A stretch of DNA of 64,000 bases from CAWAQA01 sp963784065. GTDB lineage: Bacteria > Acidobacteriota > Vicinamibacteria > Vicinamibacterales > UBA2999. Positions 50,219 to 58,845 of the stretch are shown one piece after another; within the stretch, counting starts at the first letter, position 1; every line of letters starts with the position of its first letter. Position numbers and translations under genes: made by a program. The notes under the pieces were generated by a model. The model made no database searches, had not been told where the DNA came from, and saw only the letters and a list, made by a program, of their open reading frames with translations. The stretch lies in assembly GCA_963784065.1 (NCBI GenBank), contig CAWAQA010000009.1:62001-126000 (forward strand), given 5' to 3'.

Positions 50219-50242
50219 GGTTCCCCTCCTCAATCGACGGCG

Positions 50243-50710
50243 TTACAGTGTCTTGAGATACGCGATGAGCTCTTCGAATTCGTTGGACGTGAAGGTGTTC
50301 TGGAAACCCGGCATGTTCGCGCTGCCGCGCTGGATGTACAGCCGGACGGCCGCTTCCCGCTCCGGCGTCGCACCCTTGAGCACGCCGCCCAGGCCTGGCG
50401 CGAACGATTGCAGCTGGCCCTGCTTCCGCCATCTGCCGAGATGGCAGAGGCCGCAGTTCTGCTGGAACCATCCTTCGCCCCGGAACGCTGGAGTGTCGCT
50501 TCGCGCCGCCTTTTCCACGGGGACTTCGACTTTCACGGTCTTGACCGGCGTCCGCGATGCCTTCACGGTGGTCACCTGGGTCGGGACAGGAACGCGCGGA
50601 CCCGCGGGCCCTTCCTCGTCGCCTTGAGGCTGCTGGACCTGCGCCGCAGCCGCCATCCCCATCGAGCCAGCCAGCAGCACCGCCAGCCCCGTCCGGAATC
50701 CCCGATTCAT
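50243..50710 (-). CDS. Exported small c-type cytochrome
   Basis: 155 residues from the ATG at 50710. A signal peptide ends before A-A-Q-V-Q-Q-P. A low-complexity Pro/Val/Lys-rich linker (about 30-75) leads to the haem motif N-C-G-L-C-H-L-G and the distal methionine region G-S-A-N-M-P-G-F-Q, ending in E-L-I-A-Y-L-K-T-L. It is a single-haem electron carrier. Its gene precedes the Vgb fusion by about 25 bp in the same operon, so electrons probably pass between the two. It is divergent from the CMD-like gene. Confidence 0.88.
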   Translation of the reverse strand: MNRGFRTGLAVLLAGSMGMAAAAQVQQPQGDEEGPAGPRVPVPTQVTTVKASRTPVKTVKVEVPVEKAARSDTPAFRGEGWFQQNCGLCHLGRWRKQGQLQSFAPGLGGVLKGATPEREAAVRLYIQRGSANMPGFQNTFTSNEFEELIAYLKTL

Positions 50711-50872
50711 CAGGCTTTCTCCCTTCGGTACGCACCACGCAATGATGGTCGCGAGTCTACCTGCATGCACAGGGCGCGTCAATCGCAGGACCAAGCGCAG
50801 GTGACCGGCCGCTCTGCGGAAAATGCTAGTATTCCGTGCTGCTTTCGCAGCCTGGTTTTGGAGGAGGTATAC

Positions 50873-51526
50873 GTGAGTTTGCACCCTCGACGCATGACAT
50901 TCGGAGCGGGTGCCGTGGCCCTGGCGCTGGCCCTCCTGGTCGGTACCTCCGCGACGGCGCAGGCCCAGGCCCGTATGCCACGCATTCCGCCCGAGAAGAT
51001 GACACCGGAACAGCAGAAGGCCGCGGCTGAGTTCATGGAAACGCGTGAGACCAAGACGATCAACGGCCCCTTCATCGCCTTGCTCCGCAGCCCCAACCTC
51101 ATCAACCTGGCGAGCGAGATCGGCCTGTGGACCCGCCAGACGTCGTTGCCTCCACGGCTCTTCGAGTTCGTCGTGCTCATCACGGCGCGCGACTGGACGC
51201 AGAACTTCGAGTGGAACGGGCACTCCGCATCGGCGCTCAAGGGCGGCCTGAGCCAGGACATCGTGCATGCGGTCGCCGACGGCCGGCGCCCCCTGCAAAT
51301 GGCCGAGGACGAGACGATCGTCTACGACTTCACGACCGAGCTGCTGAAGAACCGCAGCGTGAGCGACGATACCTATGCGCGTGCGCTGGCGAAGTTCGGC
51401 GAACGCGGCATCATCGACATGACCGGCATCTCCGGCTACTACACCATGATCGCGATGGTCCTCAACGTGTCGCGCACGCCGCTCAACGAAGGCGTCACGC
51501 CGGGTCTCCGGCACTTCCCGCGCTGA
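50873..51526 (+). CDS. Secreted carboxymuconolactone-decarboxylase-like (AhpD-fold) protein
   Basis: 217 residues from the GTG at 50873, with GGAGGAGGTATAC directly before it. A signal peptide (A-V-A-L-A-L-A-L-L-V-G-T-S-A-T-A-Q-A) is present, unusual for this mostly cytoplasmic fold. The core has L-F-E-F-V-V-L-I-T-A-R-D-W-T-Q-N-F-E-W-N-G-H, the Glu/His pattern of CMD-type proteins without the peroxidatic C-x-x-C. G-L-S-Q-D-I-V and a helical C-terminus follow. The stop overlaps the next start as TGATG, so it is coupled to the dehydrogenase gene. Its reaction is unknown. Confidence 0.82.
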   Translation: MSLHPRRMTFGAGAVALALALLVGTSATAQAQARMPRIPPEKMTPEQQKAAAEFMETRETKTINGPFIALLRSPNLINLASEIGLWTRQTSLPPRLFEFVVLITARDWTQNFEWNGHSASALKGGLSQDIVHAVADGRRPLQMAEDETIVYDFTTELLKNRSVSDDTYARALAKFGERGIIDMTGISGYYTMIAMVLNVSRTPLNEGVTPGLRHFPR

Positions 51527-52580
51527 TGACGCACCGGATTGCCATCATTCCCGGCGACGGGATCGGCAAGGAAGTGGTGCCCGAGGGCATGCGGGTGCTC
51601 GAGGCGGCGAGCGCCCGCTTCGGCTTCGCCCTCGAGTCGAAGACGTTCGATTGGAGCTGCGAAGCCTACACCCGGACCGGCCGCATGATGCCGGAGGGGG
51701 GACTCGAGGAGCTGAAGGCCTTCGACGCCATCTACCTTGGCGCCGTCGGTTTCCCGGGCGTGCCCGATCACGTGTCGCTGTGGGGCCTGCTCATCCCCAT
51801 CCGCCGCGGGTTCCAGCAGTACATCAACCGCCGGCCGGTGCGGCTGCTTCCCGGCGTCACGTCGCCGCTCGCCGGGCGCGGCCCGGACGACATCGACATG
51901 ATGATCATCCGGGAAAACAACGAAGGCGAGTACTCCGAGGTGGGCGGCCGCATGCACAAGGGCACGTCCGAGGAGACGGCGCTCCAGATTGCGACGTTCA
52001 CGAAACGCGGGTGCGACCGGGTGATCCGCTACGCCTTCGAGCTGGCGATGACGCGCCCGAAGCGTCACGTGACCTCGGCGACCAAGTCGAACGGGATCAT
52101 CCACAGCATGCCGTTCTGGGACGAGCGCTTCGCGGCGATCGCGAAGGATACCCGGACGTTCGCACATCCCAGTACCACATCGACATCCTGACGGCGCACT
52201 TCGTCCAGCATCCCGACTGGTTCGACGTGGTCGTGGCCTCGAACCTCTTCGGCGACATCCTGTCCGACCTCGGGCCGGCCATCGCCGGTTCGATCGGCAT
52301 CGCGCCCGGCGCCAACATCAACCCGGAAAAGGAGTATCCGTCGATGTTCGAGCCGGTGCACGGCTCGGCGCCTGACATTGCCGGCAAGGGGATCGCGAAT
52401 CCGGTCGCCCAGATCTGGACCGGCGCGATGATGCTCGATCACCTCGGCCACCCTGACGCGGCAAAGGCGATCGTGTCGGCGATCGAACGGCTGGTCAGCG
52501 AACGCAAGACGCTGACGCGCGACCTCGGAGGCAAGGCGTCAACCGAGGAGGTCGGCAAGGCGATCGCCGCGCTGATGTAG
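51526..52580 (+). CDS. Isocitrate/isopropylmalate-type dehydrogenase (tartrate or D-malate group), frame broken near 52,147
   Basis: About 351 residues over two frames. I-A-I-I-P-G-D-G-I-G-K-E-V-V opens the fold. R-E-N-N-E-G-E-Y-S is the hydroxy-acid motif and L-L-I-P-I-R-R-G-F-Q-Q-Y-I-N-R-R-P is characteristic of the tartrate dehydrogenase/D-malate group. After the break, Y-P-D-V-R-T-S-Q-Y-H-I-D follows, then D-I-L-S-D-L-G and E-P-V-H-G-S-A-P-D-I-A-G (NAD and metal). The enzyme would decarboxylate a 2-hydroxy diacid with NAD+. It could act on C4 acids brought in by the DctA-type transporter. Confidence 0.88.
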
Positions 52581-52611
52581 TCGGCAGTTGGCAGTGGGCA
52601 GGATCCCGATC

Positions 52612-52720
52612 CCACGAACCACAGAGGCACAGAGGCAACTTCCGGTGAGCCGGAAGCCACAAATGAGACACGGAGTCGGGCCGCCGCTGCATCTCGTGGC
52701 TTCCGGCTTCAGCCGGAAGA
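52612..52720. repeat. CACAGAG unit followed by two family A palindromes
   Basis: GAACCACAGAGGCACAGAGG at 52,616-52,635, then CTTCCGGTGAGCCGGAAGCC (about 52,638-52,658) and GTGGCTTCCGGCTTCAGCCG (about 52,696-52,715). All lie between the dehydrogenase and the next minus-strand gene, and GGCAGTTGGCAGTGGGCAG occurs just before them (52,583-52,601). Confidence 0.75.
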
Positions 52721-52724
52721 TCCC

Positions 52725-53579
52725 TTACTTCTCTCCGTGTGTGTGGATCCCGGTCTGGCCTGCGGCCTTGGCAATCCGGCCCGCGGCGATCATGCCCGGC
52801 GTGTTGCGCTCGCCTTCGACGCACGCTTCCTCGAGCAGCTCGTATCCGGGCTGCTTGTTCCGGGATACGGTGAACCCCACCTGCCAGGGCCGGGTGAACA
52901 CCTTCGGATCCTCGACCGTCGCTTCGTAGCGGATCGTATCGGCGTTCACAATCGTGTAGCGCTCCACCACGTGCAGCGCGTCGCTGTAGAAGCTGCCGTG
53001 CGAGTCGAACCACGGCTGCACGTTGTGCTCGGCGTCGTCGACCAGGAAATTCGTCACGTCGACGACCAGCGTGTTGCCTTCCCACCGCCCGCGCGAGTCT
53101 CCGTTCCACTGCTTCACCGCCGCCGGCGCGTGCGGCCGGCCGTCGAGCGGGATCACGCGGTACGCGTGGTTCCACTCGTACAGGATCGTCACGTAGCCAG
53201 GGCTCTGCAGAATCTGCATCGTGCCGCGGTAGTTGCTGCGCGGCACGCCGTTCAGCAGGCAGCGGTCCTCCGGATCGAGGTGCGCCCACTTCGTCGGCGT
53301 GTGAAAGTTGGCGAGGTGGTCCAGGCGTTTGGCGGCCGCCCAGGGCTGATACGGCAGTTGCGGGTCCGTTCCGCCGCCGACGATGATCGTCTGCCGCTTC
53401 CGATCGCGCTGGCCCGTGATGCTGGCGTTGGCCGGTTCCGGGCCTTCCTCGACGCTATGCGACGCGCCGTCCACGACCGGCCTCCAGAACCCCTGGATGT
53501 CGGGCTGCCCGGGCTGCGCAGCGGCCATCCGTGGAAATGCCAGCACGACCGCCACCGCGAGCACATACATGATTTTCAT
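52725..53579 (-). CDS. Secreted R-T-P-D-G-x-P-D family protein, subtype C
   Basis: 284 residues. The signal peptide (M-Y-V-L-A-V-A-V-V-L-A-F-P) is followed by Q-P-D-I-Q-G-F-W, which here lacks the usual R-T-P-D-G. Then L-P-Y-Q-P-W-A-A-A-K-R, R-C-L-L-N-G-V-P-R-S-N-Y-R-G, N-G-D-S-R-G-R-W-E-G-N-T-L, H-V-V-E-R-Y-T, V-E-D-P-K-V-F-T-R-P-W and the subtype C tail G-I-H-T-H-G-E-K. It lies 13 bp after the subtype A copy, clearly in one operon. Unknown function. Confidence 0.78.
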   Translation of the reverse strand: MKIMYVLAVAVVLAFPRMAAAQPGQPDIQGFWRPVVDGASHSVEEGPEPANASITGQRDRKRQTIIVGGGTDPQLPYQPWAAAKRLDHLANFHTPTKWAHLDPEDRCLLNGVPRSNYRGTMQILQSPGYVTILYEWNHAYRVIPLDGRPHAPAAVKQWNGDSRGRWEGNTLVVDVTNFLVDDAEHNVQPWFDSHGSFYSDALHVVERYTIVNADTIRYEATVEDPKVFTRPWQVGFTVSRNKQPGYELLEEACVEGERNTPGMIAAGRIAKAAGQTGIHTHGEK

Positions 53580-53592
53580 CACAAGACCCCGT

Positions 53593-54345
53593 CTACCGAT
53601 CCGGCGGATTGCGAAACGCCTCGTCGAACGCGTAGCACTCGTAGTCCAGGAGCTGCATGTTCGGCTCGAGACGACGGTGCAGCGGCATGCTCATCTTCCA
53701 CGGCCGCGTGAAGACCTTCGGATCCTCGATCGTGGCTTCGTAGTTGATGTGATTGGCGCTGATCAATGTATAGCGTTCGACGACGTGCAGTTCCTCGCTG
53801 TGGTGATTCCCGGCCCGGTCGAACCACGTCTGGTCGTTGAAGTGCACCACGTCCACGACCAGCGTGTCGCCCTCCCAGCGTCCGCGTGAGTCTCCCATCC
53901 ACCACTCGATCGGGCCCTTCGGGTGCGGCGAGTTCATGTAGATGTTCCGCACCGTGTGCGCGTACTCGTACAGGATCGCCACCTGGGCCGGGGTCTGGAC
54001 GATCTGGAACGGAAAGGGCATGTAGGTCGCCCGGGGCACGCCCGGCAGCCAGCACTTGCTCTCGGGGTCGAGCGTGGCGCGGTTCGCAAAATTCTCCCGC
54101 TTCTTTGCCGCCGCCGCCGGCGTGTAGGGAATCTCGTTGCCTTCGACGACGCCAAGACCCGCGGGGACGCCTGGTTGCGCGGGATGCGCCTGGATATCCC
54201 ACGCGGCCGTGTTGACGGCTTGCCAGATTCCCGACATGTCGGGCTTGCCGTCGGGCGTGCGCGGGAGAGTCTGGGCAGCAGCAGGGAGCGACACCGACGA
54301 CACCACGGTCGCCGCAATCATCCAGCTGAGAAAGTGCTTGCGCAT
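53593..54345 (-). CDS. Secreted R-T-P-D-G-x-P-D family protein, subtype A
   Basis: 250 residues from the ATG at 54345, preceded by GGAGGCCTCCTG. Signal peptide, then R-T-P-D-G-K-P-D-M-S-G-I-W-Q-A-V-N-T-A-A-W-D, E-G-N-E-I-P-Y-T-P, K-C-W-L-P-G-V-P-R, M-G-D-S-R-G-R-W-E-G-D-T-L, H-V-V-E-R-Y-T, I-E-D-P-K-V-F-T-R-P-W and Y-E-C-Y-A-F. It is strongly like the copy at 3880. It heads a two-gene unit with the subtype C gene at 52725. Unknown function. Confidence 0.78.
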   Translation of the reverse strand: MRKHFLSWMIAATVVSSVSLPAAAQTLPRTPDGKPDMSGIWQAVNTAAWDIQAHPAQPGVPAGLGVVEGNEIPYTPAAAAKKRENFANRATLDPESKCWLPGVPRATYMPFPFQIVQTPAQVAILYEYAHTVRNIYMNSPHPKGPIEWWMGDSRGRWEGDTLVVDVVHFNDQTWFDRAGNHHSEELHVVERYTLISANHINYEATIEDPKVFTRPWKMSMPLHRRLEPNMQLLDYECYAFDEAFRNPPDR

Positions 54346-54382
54346 CAGGAGGCCTCCGGGACGGGTCAGCGTAGACGACGCC

Positions 54383-54859
54383 TCAGGGGCTGTCAAGGCG
54401 CGCAGGCGCTGCATGCCGCTTGCTGTCGATCAGGATCGTGACCGGGCCGTCGTTGACCAGTTCCACGCGCATGAGCGCCTGGAACTCGCCGGTGGCCACC
54501 GGCACCTGCGCCGCGCGCAGGTCGGTCACCACATCCTCGTAAAGCGCGCGTGCGCGCTCGGGCGGCGCCGCGCTGTCGAATGACGGACGCCGTCCTTTCC
54601 GGACGTCGCCGTAGAGCGTGAACTGCGAGACGACCAGCACCGAGCCGCCGACGTCGGTGACGGACCGGTCCATCCCCTTGCCCGGCCCTCCGTCGAAGAT
54701 CCGGATGTCGCGGATCTTTCCCGCCACGTACTTCACATCCTCGACGTCATCGTCCCTGCCGACGCCGAGGAGCACGAGCAGGCCGTGCGCGATCTCACCG
54801 GTCACGCGGTCGCCGACGCGAACGCGCGCCTCGGTCACACGCTGGACGACGGCGCGCAC
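54383..54859 (-). CDS. dtd: D-aminoacyl-tRNA deacylase
   Basis: 158 residues from the GTG at 54859; an in-frame GTG at 54898 would add a 13-residue tail not seen in the family. Removes D-amino acids wrongly attached to tRNA. R-A-V-V-Q-R-V opens the fold, S-Q-F-T-L-Y-G-D is the catalytic motif, and N-D-G-P-V-T-I contains the cross-subunit Gly-Pro that rejects L-amino acids. It lies downstream of ttcA on the same strand. High confidence in function. Confidence 0.92.
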   Translation of the reverse strand: MRAVVQRVTEARVRVGDRVTGEIAHGLLVLLGVGRDDDVEDVKYVAGKIRDIRIFDGGPGKGMDRSVTDVGGSVLVVSQFTLYGDVRKGRRPSFDSAAPPERARALYEDVVTDLRAAQVPVATGEFQALMRVELVNDGPVTILIDSKRHAAPARLDSP

Positions 54860-54902
54860 AAGCCTAGAGCCGGCCCCCGGAATCGCTGGGATTGTCACTC
54901 GC

Positions 54903-54926
54903 AGGGGCCGGCTTCAGCCGGCCCGC
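54903..54926. repeat. Family A palindrome that supplies the ttcA stop codon
   Basis: GGGGCCGGCTTCAGCCGGCCC. On the minus strand the central GGCTGAAG gives the TGA that ends ttcA after P-A-R-A-G. Confidence 0.8.
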
Positions 54927-55753
54927 GCCGGAAGGATCTGCAACAGCGATTCGCCCTCGTCCTCGATGCGCAGCGCGACGCTGTCACGCAGCTCGCCGCT
55001 CGGGTTGAGGCGCGTGTCGAGGAGGTGGCGCGGCATGACGTTGCGGAGCGCCTTGAGCATCGACTGCTTCACGCCGGCATGCTCGACTTCGAGGTCGGTG
55101 ATCAACCGCTTCACGCGCTGCCGCTGCAGGCTCAGGTCGCCGCACGCCGGGCAGCAGCACCCGATGATCGGCAGCTCCGACTGCTTCGTGTAGAGCCGCG
55201 CCTCGTCCTCGCCTACGTAGACGAGCGGGCGGATGACCACGTGCTCGCCGTTGTCCGACACCAGCCGCGCGGGCATCGCCTTGAGCGCGCCGGCGAAGAA
55301 CAGGTTCAGGAGGAGCGTCTCGATGAAGTCGTCGAGGTGGTGGCCCAGCGCAATCTTCGTCGCGCCAATCTCCGAGGCAATCCGGTACAACACGCCACGG
55401 CGCAGCCGCGCGCAGAGCGAGCAGGGGGTGGCGTTGGCGTCGAGCAGGTCGTCCATGACCTCGCCGATCGAGGTGTGCTCGATGCGGTACTCCCACCCCC
55501 GCGCCTCGCACGTCTTCGCGATGAGGTCGTGCTTGAACTCCTTGTAGCCGGAGTCGACGTTGACCGCGACGAGCGAAAAGCTGATCGGCGCCCGCTGGCG
55601 AAGCTTGTCCAGGATCTGCAGCAGGGCCCAGCTGTCCTTGCCCCCTGAGAGGCCGACCATGATGCGGTCGCCATCCTCAATCAGGTTGAAGTCGGTAATC
55701 GCCTTGGTGGTCTTCTTGCCGATCCGCGCTTCGAGGGCACTGCTGTAGGACAT
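54914..55753 (-). CDS. ttcA: tRNA 2-thiocytidine synthetase TtcA
   Basis: 279 residues. Adds sulfur to cytidine 32 of some tRNAs. The PP-loop is S-G-G-K-D-S, the active-site cysteines are in C-S-L-C and C-C-C-P-A-C-G-D. G-H-H-L-D-D-F-I-E-T and a C-terminal region rich in Leu/Arg complete the family pattern. The final codons and stop lie in a dispersed palindrome, so the C-terminus is probably a little altered from its ancestral form. It is co-oriented with dtd. Confidence 0.92.
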   Translation of the reverse strand: MSYSSALEARIGKKTTKAITDFNLIEDGDRIMVGLSGGKDSWALLQILDKLRQRAPISFSLVAVNVDSGYKEFKHDLIAKTCEARGWEYRIEHTSIGEVMDDLLDANATPCSLCARLRRGVLYRIASEIGATKIALGHHLDDFIETLLLNLFFAGALKAMPARLVSDNGEHVVIRPLVYVGEDEARLYTKQSELPIIGCCCPACGDLSLQRQRVKRLITDLEVEHAGVKQSMLKALRNVMPRHLLDTRLNPSGELRDSVALRIEDEGESLLQILPARAG

Positions 55754-55851
55754 GGTTGTTCTGAGGAGTTTACCGTAGGGAAGGCAGTCTTCGGTCTACG
55801 CAGTCTCACGGTCTCCGGTCTCCGGTGGACCGTGCGGCACCGGTGCGCCGG

Positions 55852-55873
55852 GGCGGGTCCTTTTGGACCCGCC
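55852..55873. repeat. Family B-type palindrome after the glycosyltransferase gene
   Basis: GGCGGGTCC-TTTT-GGACCCGCC, 9 bp arms. It begins 12 bp past the glycosyltransferase stop and is matched by a similar element at 58,768-58,792. Confidence 0.8.
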
Positions 55874-55884
55874 ACTCCACCTGC

Positions 55885-56649
55885 TCAGCGCGTCTCGACG
55901 CGCTCAGCGGTTTCGAGGATCTGCTGGACCTGGTAGATGGCTGGGCGCCGGCGTCGCCGGATCGACCGCCTGTCGCATCAGGCCGCGCAGGTGAACCAGA
56001 TCGGCGACAACACGGAACGTGCGCGACAGGCCGTACTTCGAACGGCCGAACCGCCGCGGACGATGATTGACCACGACTTCGGCGACACGGCCGCCAAGCT
56101 GGCTGGCAATCGCGGGCAGGTACCGGTGCATCCCGGGCTGCAGCTTGAGCGGCTTGACCACCTCGGCGCGAAACACCTTCAGCGAGCAGCCGTTGTCGTG
56201 CAGGCGAATGCCGGTGACGAGGCCGAGCAGCCAGTTGGCCACGACCGACGGCACGTGGCGCGTGAAGAAGTTGTCCTTCCGGTCCCGGCGCCAGCCGCAC
56301 ACGATGTCGTGCGTTGCCGCGATGGCCAGCAGTCCGGGGATGTCGGCGGGATCGTTCTGCAGGTCGCCATCCAGCGTGACGATGACGCGGCCGCGGGCGT
56401 GGTCGAATCCGGCCGCAAACGCCGCGGTCTGGCCGAAGTTGCGCGTGAAGCGGATCACGCGCACGTGCCCGTCGCGCGCCTGTGCCTCCGCCAGCCGCGC
56501 CAGCGTCCCGTCCTCGCTCCCATCGTCGACGAGGATGAGCTCGTAGGGGACGCCAGGGCTGCCATCACGCCGGTCAGCTCCTCGTGCAGCAGCGTGACGT
56601 TGCGCTCTTCGTCGCGCAGCGGGATCACGACGGACACCTCGGGGGTCAC
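55885..56649 (-). CDS. Family 2 glycosyltransferase, frame broken near 56,550 and 55,955
   Basis: About 255 residues. V-S-V-V-I-P-L-R-D-E-E-R-N opens the GT-A fold; after one break V-I-R-F-T-R-N-F-G-Q-T-A-A-F follows, then L-D-G-D-L-Q-N-D-P (DxD-type metal site) and F-G-R-S-K-Y-G-L-S-R-T. This is the dolichol-phosphate-mannose synthase-like group that loads sugars onto lipid carriers. After a second break the C-terminus reads Y-Q-V-Q-Q-I-L-E-T-A-E-R-V-E-T-R and stops at 55885. The GTG overlaps the DedA stop (GTGA). Confidence 0.78.
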
Positions 56650-57239
56650 GGCTTGGAATTGTACCGTTGCCACATCCACCAGCCGAGCGCGCAGGCGACG
56701 ATGAAGCCGACCAGCCAGAGGGCGACGTCGCGTCCGCGCGTGGCCATCAGCTCGCGCGCGTAATCGCCGTAATAGATGGCGAGCGTCCCGAGCGCCAGGT
56801 ACCGGGCGCCGCGCGCGACGGCGATGGCCGTGACAAACTGCAACGGACGCACGTGGGCCACACCGGCCGCCAGCACGAACAGCTTGAACGGGGCGGGCGG
56901 CGGCAGCAGCGCCGGCACCATCAACGCGAGCAATCCGTGGCGCTTGTACATCGCGAGCGCCCGCTCGGTGTGGCCAGGCTTGAGACGCTTCTGGATGAAC
57001 GTGTCGCCTCCCTTACGCGCCAGGTAGTAGATGACGTAGCAGCCGGCCACGGAGCCGAGCGTGGCCATGGCCGCGTAGTACGGCATCAGCGCCTTGTTCT
57101 GCGTGACCATCAGGACGACGAGGATGTCGTTGATCTGGGGCAGCGAAACGAAGGAGGAATCGAGGAACGCGATGGTGAAAAGGCCCGGGCCGCCAAGCGA
57201 CAAGGCGACACCGGAGAGCCAGCTGATGAACGATTTCAA
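56646..57239 (-). CDS. DedA/VTT-family membrane protein
   Basis: 197 residues from a TTG at 57239. Hydrophobic segments throughout, with the family motif F-L-D-S-S-F-V-S-L-P, Y-Y-A-A-M-A-T-L-G-S-V-A-G-C and F-V-T-A-I-A-V-A-R-G-A-R-Y. DedA proteins act in lipid or envelope homeostasis, including flipping of lipid carriers. Its stop overlaps the start of the glycosyltransferase gene, which uses a lipid-linked pathway, consistent with joint function. Divergent from the GT39-like gene with a 27 bp gap. Confidence 0.85.
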   Translation of the reverse strand: MKSFISWLSGVALSLGGPGLFTIAFLDSSFVSLPQINDILVVLMVTQNKALMPYYAAMATLGSVAGCYVIYYLARKGGDTFIQKRLKPGHTERALAMYKRHGLLALMVPALLPPPAPFKLFVLAAGVAHVRPLQFVTAIAVARGARYLALGTLAIYYGDYARELMATRGRDVALWLVGFIVACALGWWMWQRYNSKP

Positions 57240-57266
57240 AGGGTCGGGGTATCCTGAGCGCGACTC

Positions 57267-58823
57267 GTGATTATAGATCGCACTTCGCGGCTGCTCGCCG
57301 CCGCAGCGACGGCGGCGGGCGCCGTTGCGTGGATCGTCTTCCTCCGCGAGGACCTCATCCTCACCCACTATGACGCGAAGGCGCATCTCGTGGTCGCCCG
57401 TCGCGTCATCGACAACATCACGCCCGGCTGGCAGCAGATCGGCGCGGTGTGGCTGCCTCTTCCGCACCTCATTCAACTGTTTCCGACGCAGGTTGACGTC
57501 TTCTACCGGACCGGCGCGTTCGGGTCGATGGTCTCGGTCGCCTGCTTCGGCATCACGGCGTACGCCGCCGCGCGGCTCGCGATCGCGATTACGGGCTCGA
57601 CGGTCGCCGCGGCCACGGCGGTCCTGCTGCTCGTCATCAATCCGAACCTGCTGTACCTCCAGGCCACTCCGATGACGGAGCCGCTGCTGCTGGCGGTGTC
57701 GTTCCTCGCGGTGCTGTGGCTGTACGAGTGGGTCGTCTCGAACGCGGAGCACGTGCCGCGGCGTCTGGGATGGGTGCTCTTTGCCGCCGCCTGGACGCGG
57801 TACGAGGCCTGGCTCGTCGTCGCGTCAGCGCTCGTGGCGGCCATCTATGCGTTGTGGCGCCGCGGCGTGGCGCCGCGTGTGCTCGTCCGCCGGGCGTGGC
57901 GGCTGGGAATCTGGCCCGCGGCTGCCGTGGCGATCTTCATGGTCAACAGCTGGATCACGGTCGGGTCGTGGTTTGTCGCCGGCGGGTTCTACGTGCCCGA
58001 CCCGACCTACGCCGGGCTCGTGCTGAAGACCGTCATCGCTGTCTGGTGGGGGACGCATCAGATGAGCGGCTACGTGGTCGAGATCGTCGCGCTGGCCGTG
58101 GCTGCCATCTTCGCCGGCAGGGCGTTCGTGCGGGCCGCCGACGCCCCGCTGCTCATTCCCATTGCGCTCCTGGCGCCGGCGATCCTCCCGTTTTACGCGT
58201 TCGTCTCGGGCCACCCGTTTCGCATCCGCTACATGATTCCGCTCGTCGCCGCATGCGCGTTCTTCAGCGGTGCCGGCGCCGGATTGGTCCGGTCGCGGAG
58301 GGCGCAGGGCCTGCTGGCCGCCGTGTTCGCCGGCGCCCTGGCGATCGAGTCTCCGCTCTGGGATGGCACCGCGCCGCTCATCGTCGAAGCGCAGCTGGAT
58401 GTACCCGCGAGTCTGAACCGGCGCACGGTGACCGAATGCCTCGCGAGCGAGTACCGCGGGGAGAAGGTCCTTGCGAGCATGGGCTCGCTCGCCCACTACA
58501 TGCAGGAGCTCTCGCACGCCGGCTTCGACCTTGCGGATTTCATCCACGAAGGCAACGGCGTGATCTGGGACACCGCGCTCGAGACCGGCCCGGCGCTGCA
58601 TGCGGGGTGGATGCTCGTCGAGGAAGAGGCCGAAGGCGGCGACGTCCTCGCGCAAGCGCTTCGCCGCCGTCCGTCCTTCGGGCGCGGCATGACGCGGGTG
58701 TGCGAAGGCGGCGGCGTGGCGCTGTACAAGACGGGCTCCGGGCTCCGGACGTCGGGAGCGTCCACGGCGGGTCCGAAAGGACCCGCCCTGCGAGCCCCGG
58801 AGCCCGAAGCCCGCAGCCTGTAG
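57267..58823 (+). CDS. GT39-like polytopic glycosyltransferase
   Basis: 518 residues, starting at a GTG. About ten hydrophobic helices surround the early motif T-H-Y-D-A-K-A-H-L, in which the Asp is the likely catalytic residue, as in dolichyl-phosphate-mannose and ArnT-type enzymes. A periplasmic loop and a soluble C-terminal region follow. It probably uses a polyprenyl-phosphate sugar made by the divergent glycosyltransferase. The last ~25 codons run through a palindrome (58,768-58,792) and GGGCTCC repeats, so the C-terminus appears to be extended by repeat DNA. Confidence 0.8.
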   Translation: MIIDRTSRLLAAAATAAGAVAWIVFLREDLILTHYDAKAHLVVARRVIDNITPGWQQIGAVWLPLPHLIQLFPTQVDVFYRTGAFGSMVSVACFGITAYAAARLAIAITGSTVAAATAVLLLVINPNLLYLQATPMTEPLLLAVSFLAVLWLYEWVVSNAEHVPRRLGWVLFAAAWTRYEAWLVVASALVAAIYALWRRGVAPRVLVRRAWRLGIWPAAAVAIFMVNSWITVGSWFVAGGFYVPDPTYAGLVLKTVIAVWWGTHQMSGYVVEIVALAVAAIFAGRAFVRAADAPLLIPIALLAPAILPFYAFVSGHPFRIRYMIPLVAACAFFSGAGAGLVRSRRAQGLLAAVFAGALAIESPLWDGTAPLIVEAQLDVPASLNRRTVTECLASEYRGEKVLASMGSLAHYMQELSHAGFDLADFIHEGNGVIWDTALETGPALHAGWMLVEEEAEGGDVLAQALRRRPSFGRGMTRVCEGGGVALYKTGSGLRTSGASTAGPKGPALRAPEPEARSL

Positions 58824-58845
58824 CCCGAAGCAGAGTCCGGCGACG
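58736..58845. repeat. GGGCTCC/AGCCCGA short-period repeats and family B-type palindrome
   Basis: GCGGGTCCGAAAGGACCCGC (58,769-58,788) is a palindrome, flanked by GGGCTCCGGGCTCC before it and AGCCCGAAGCCCGCAGCC after it. It overlaps the 3' end of the GT39-like gene and reaches the next gene's stop. Confidence 0.7.
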
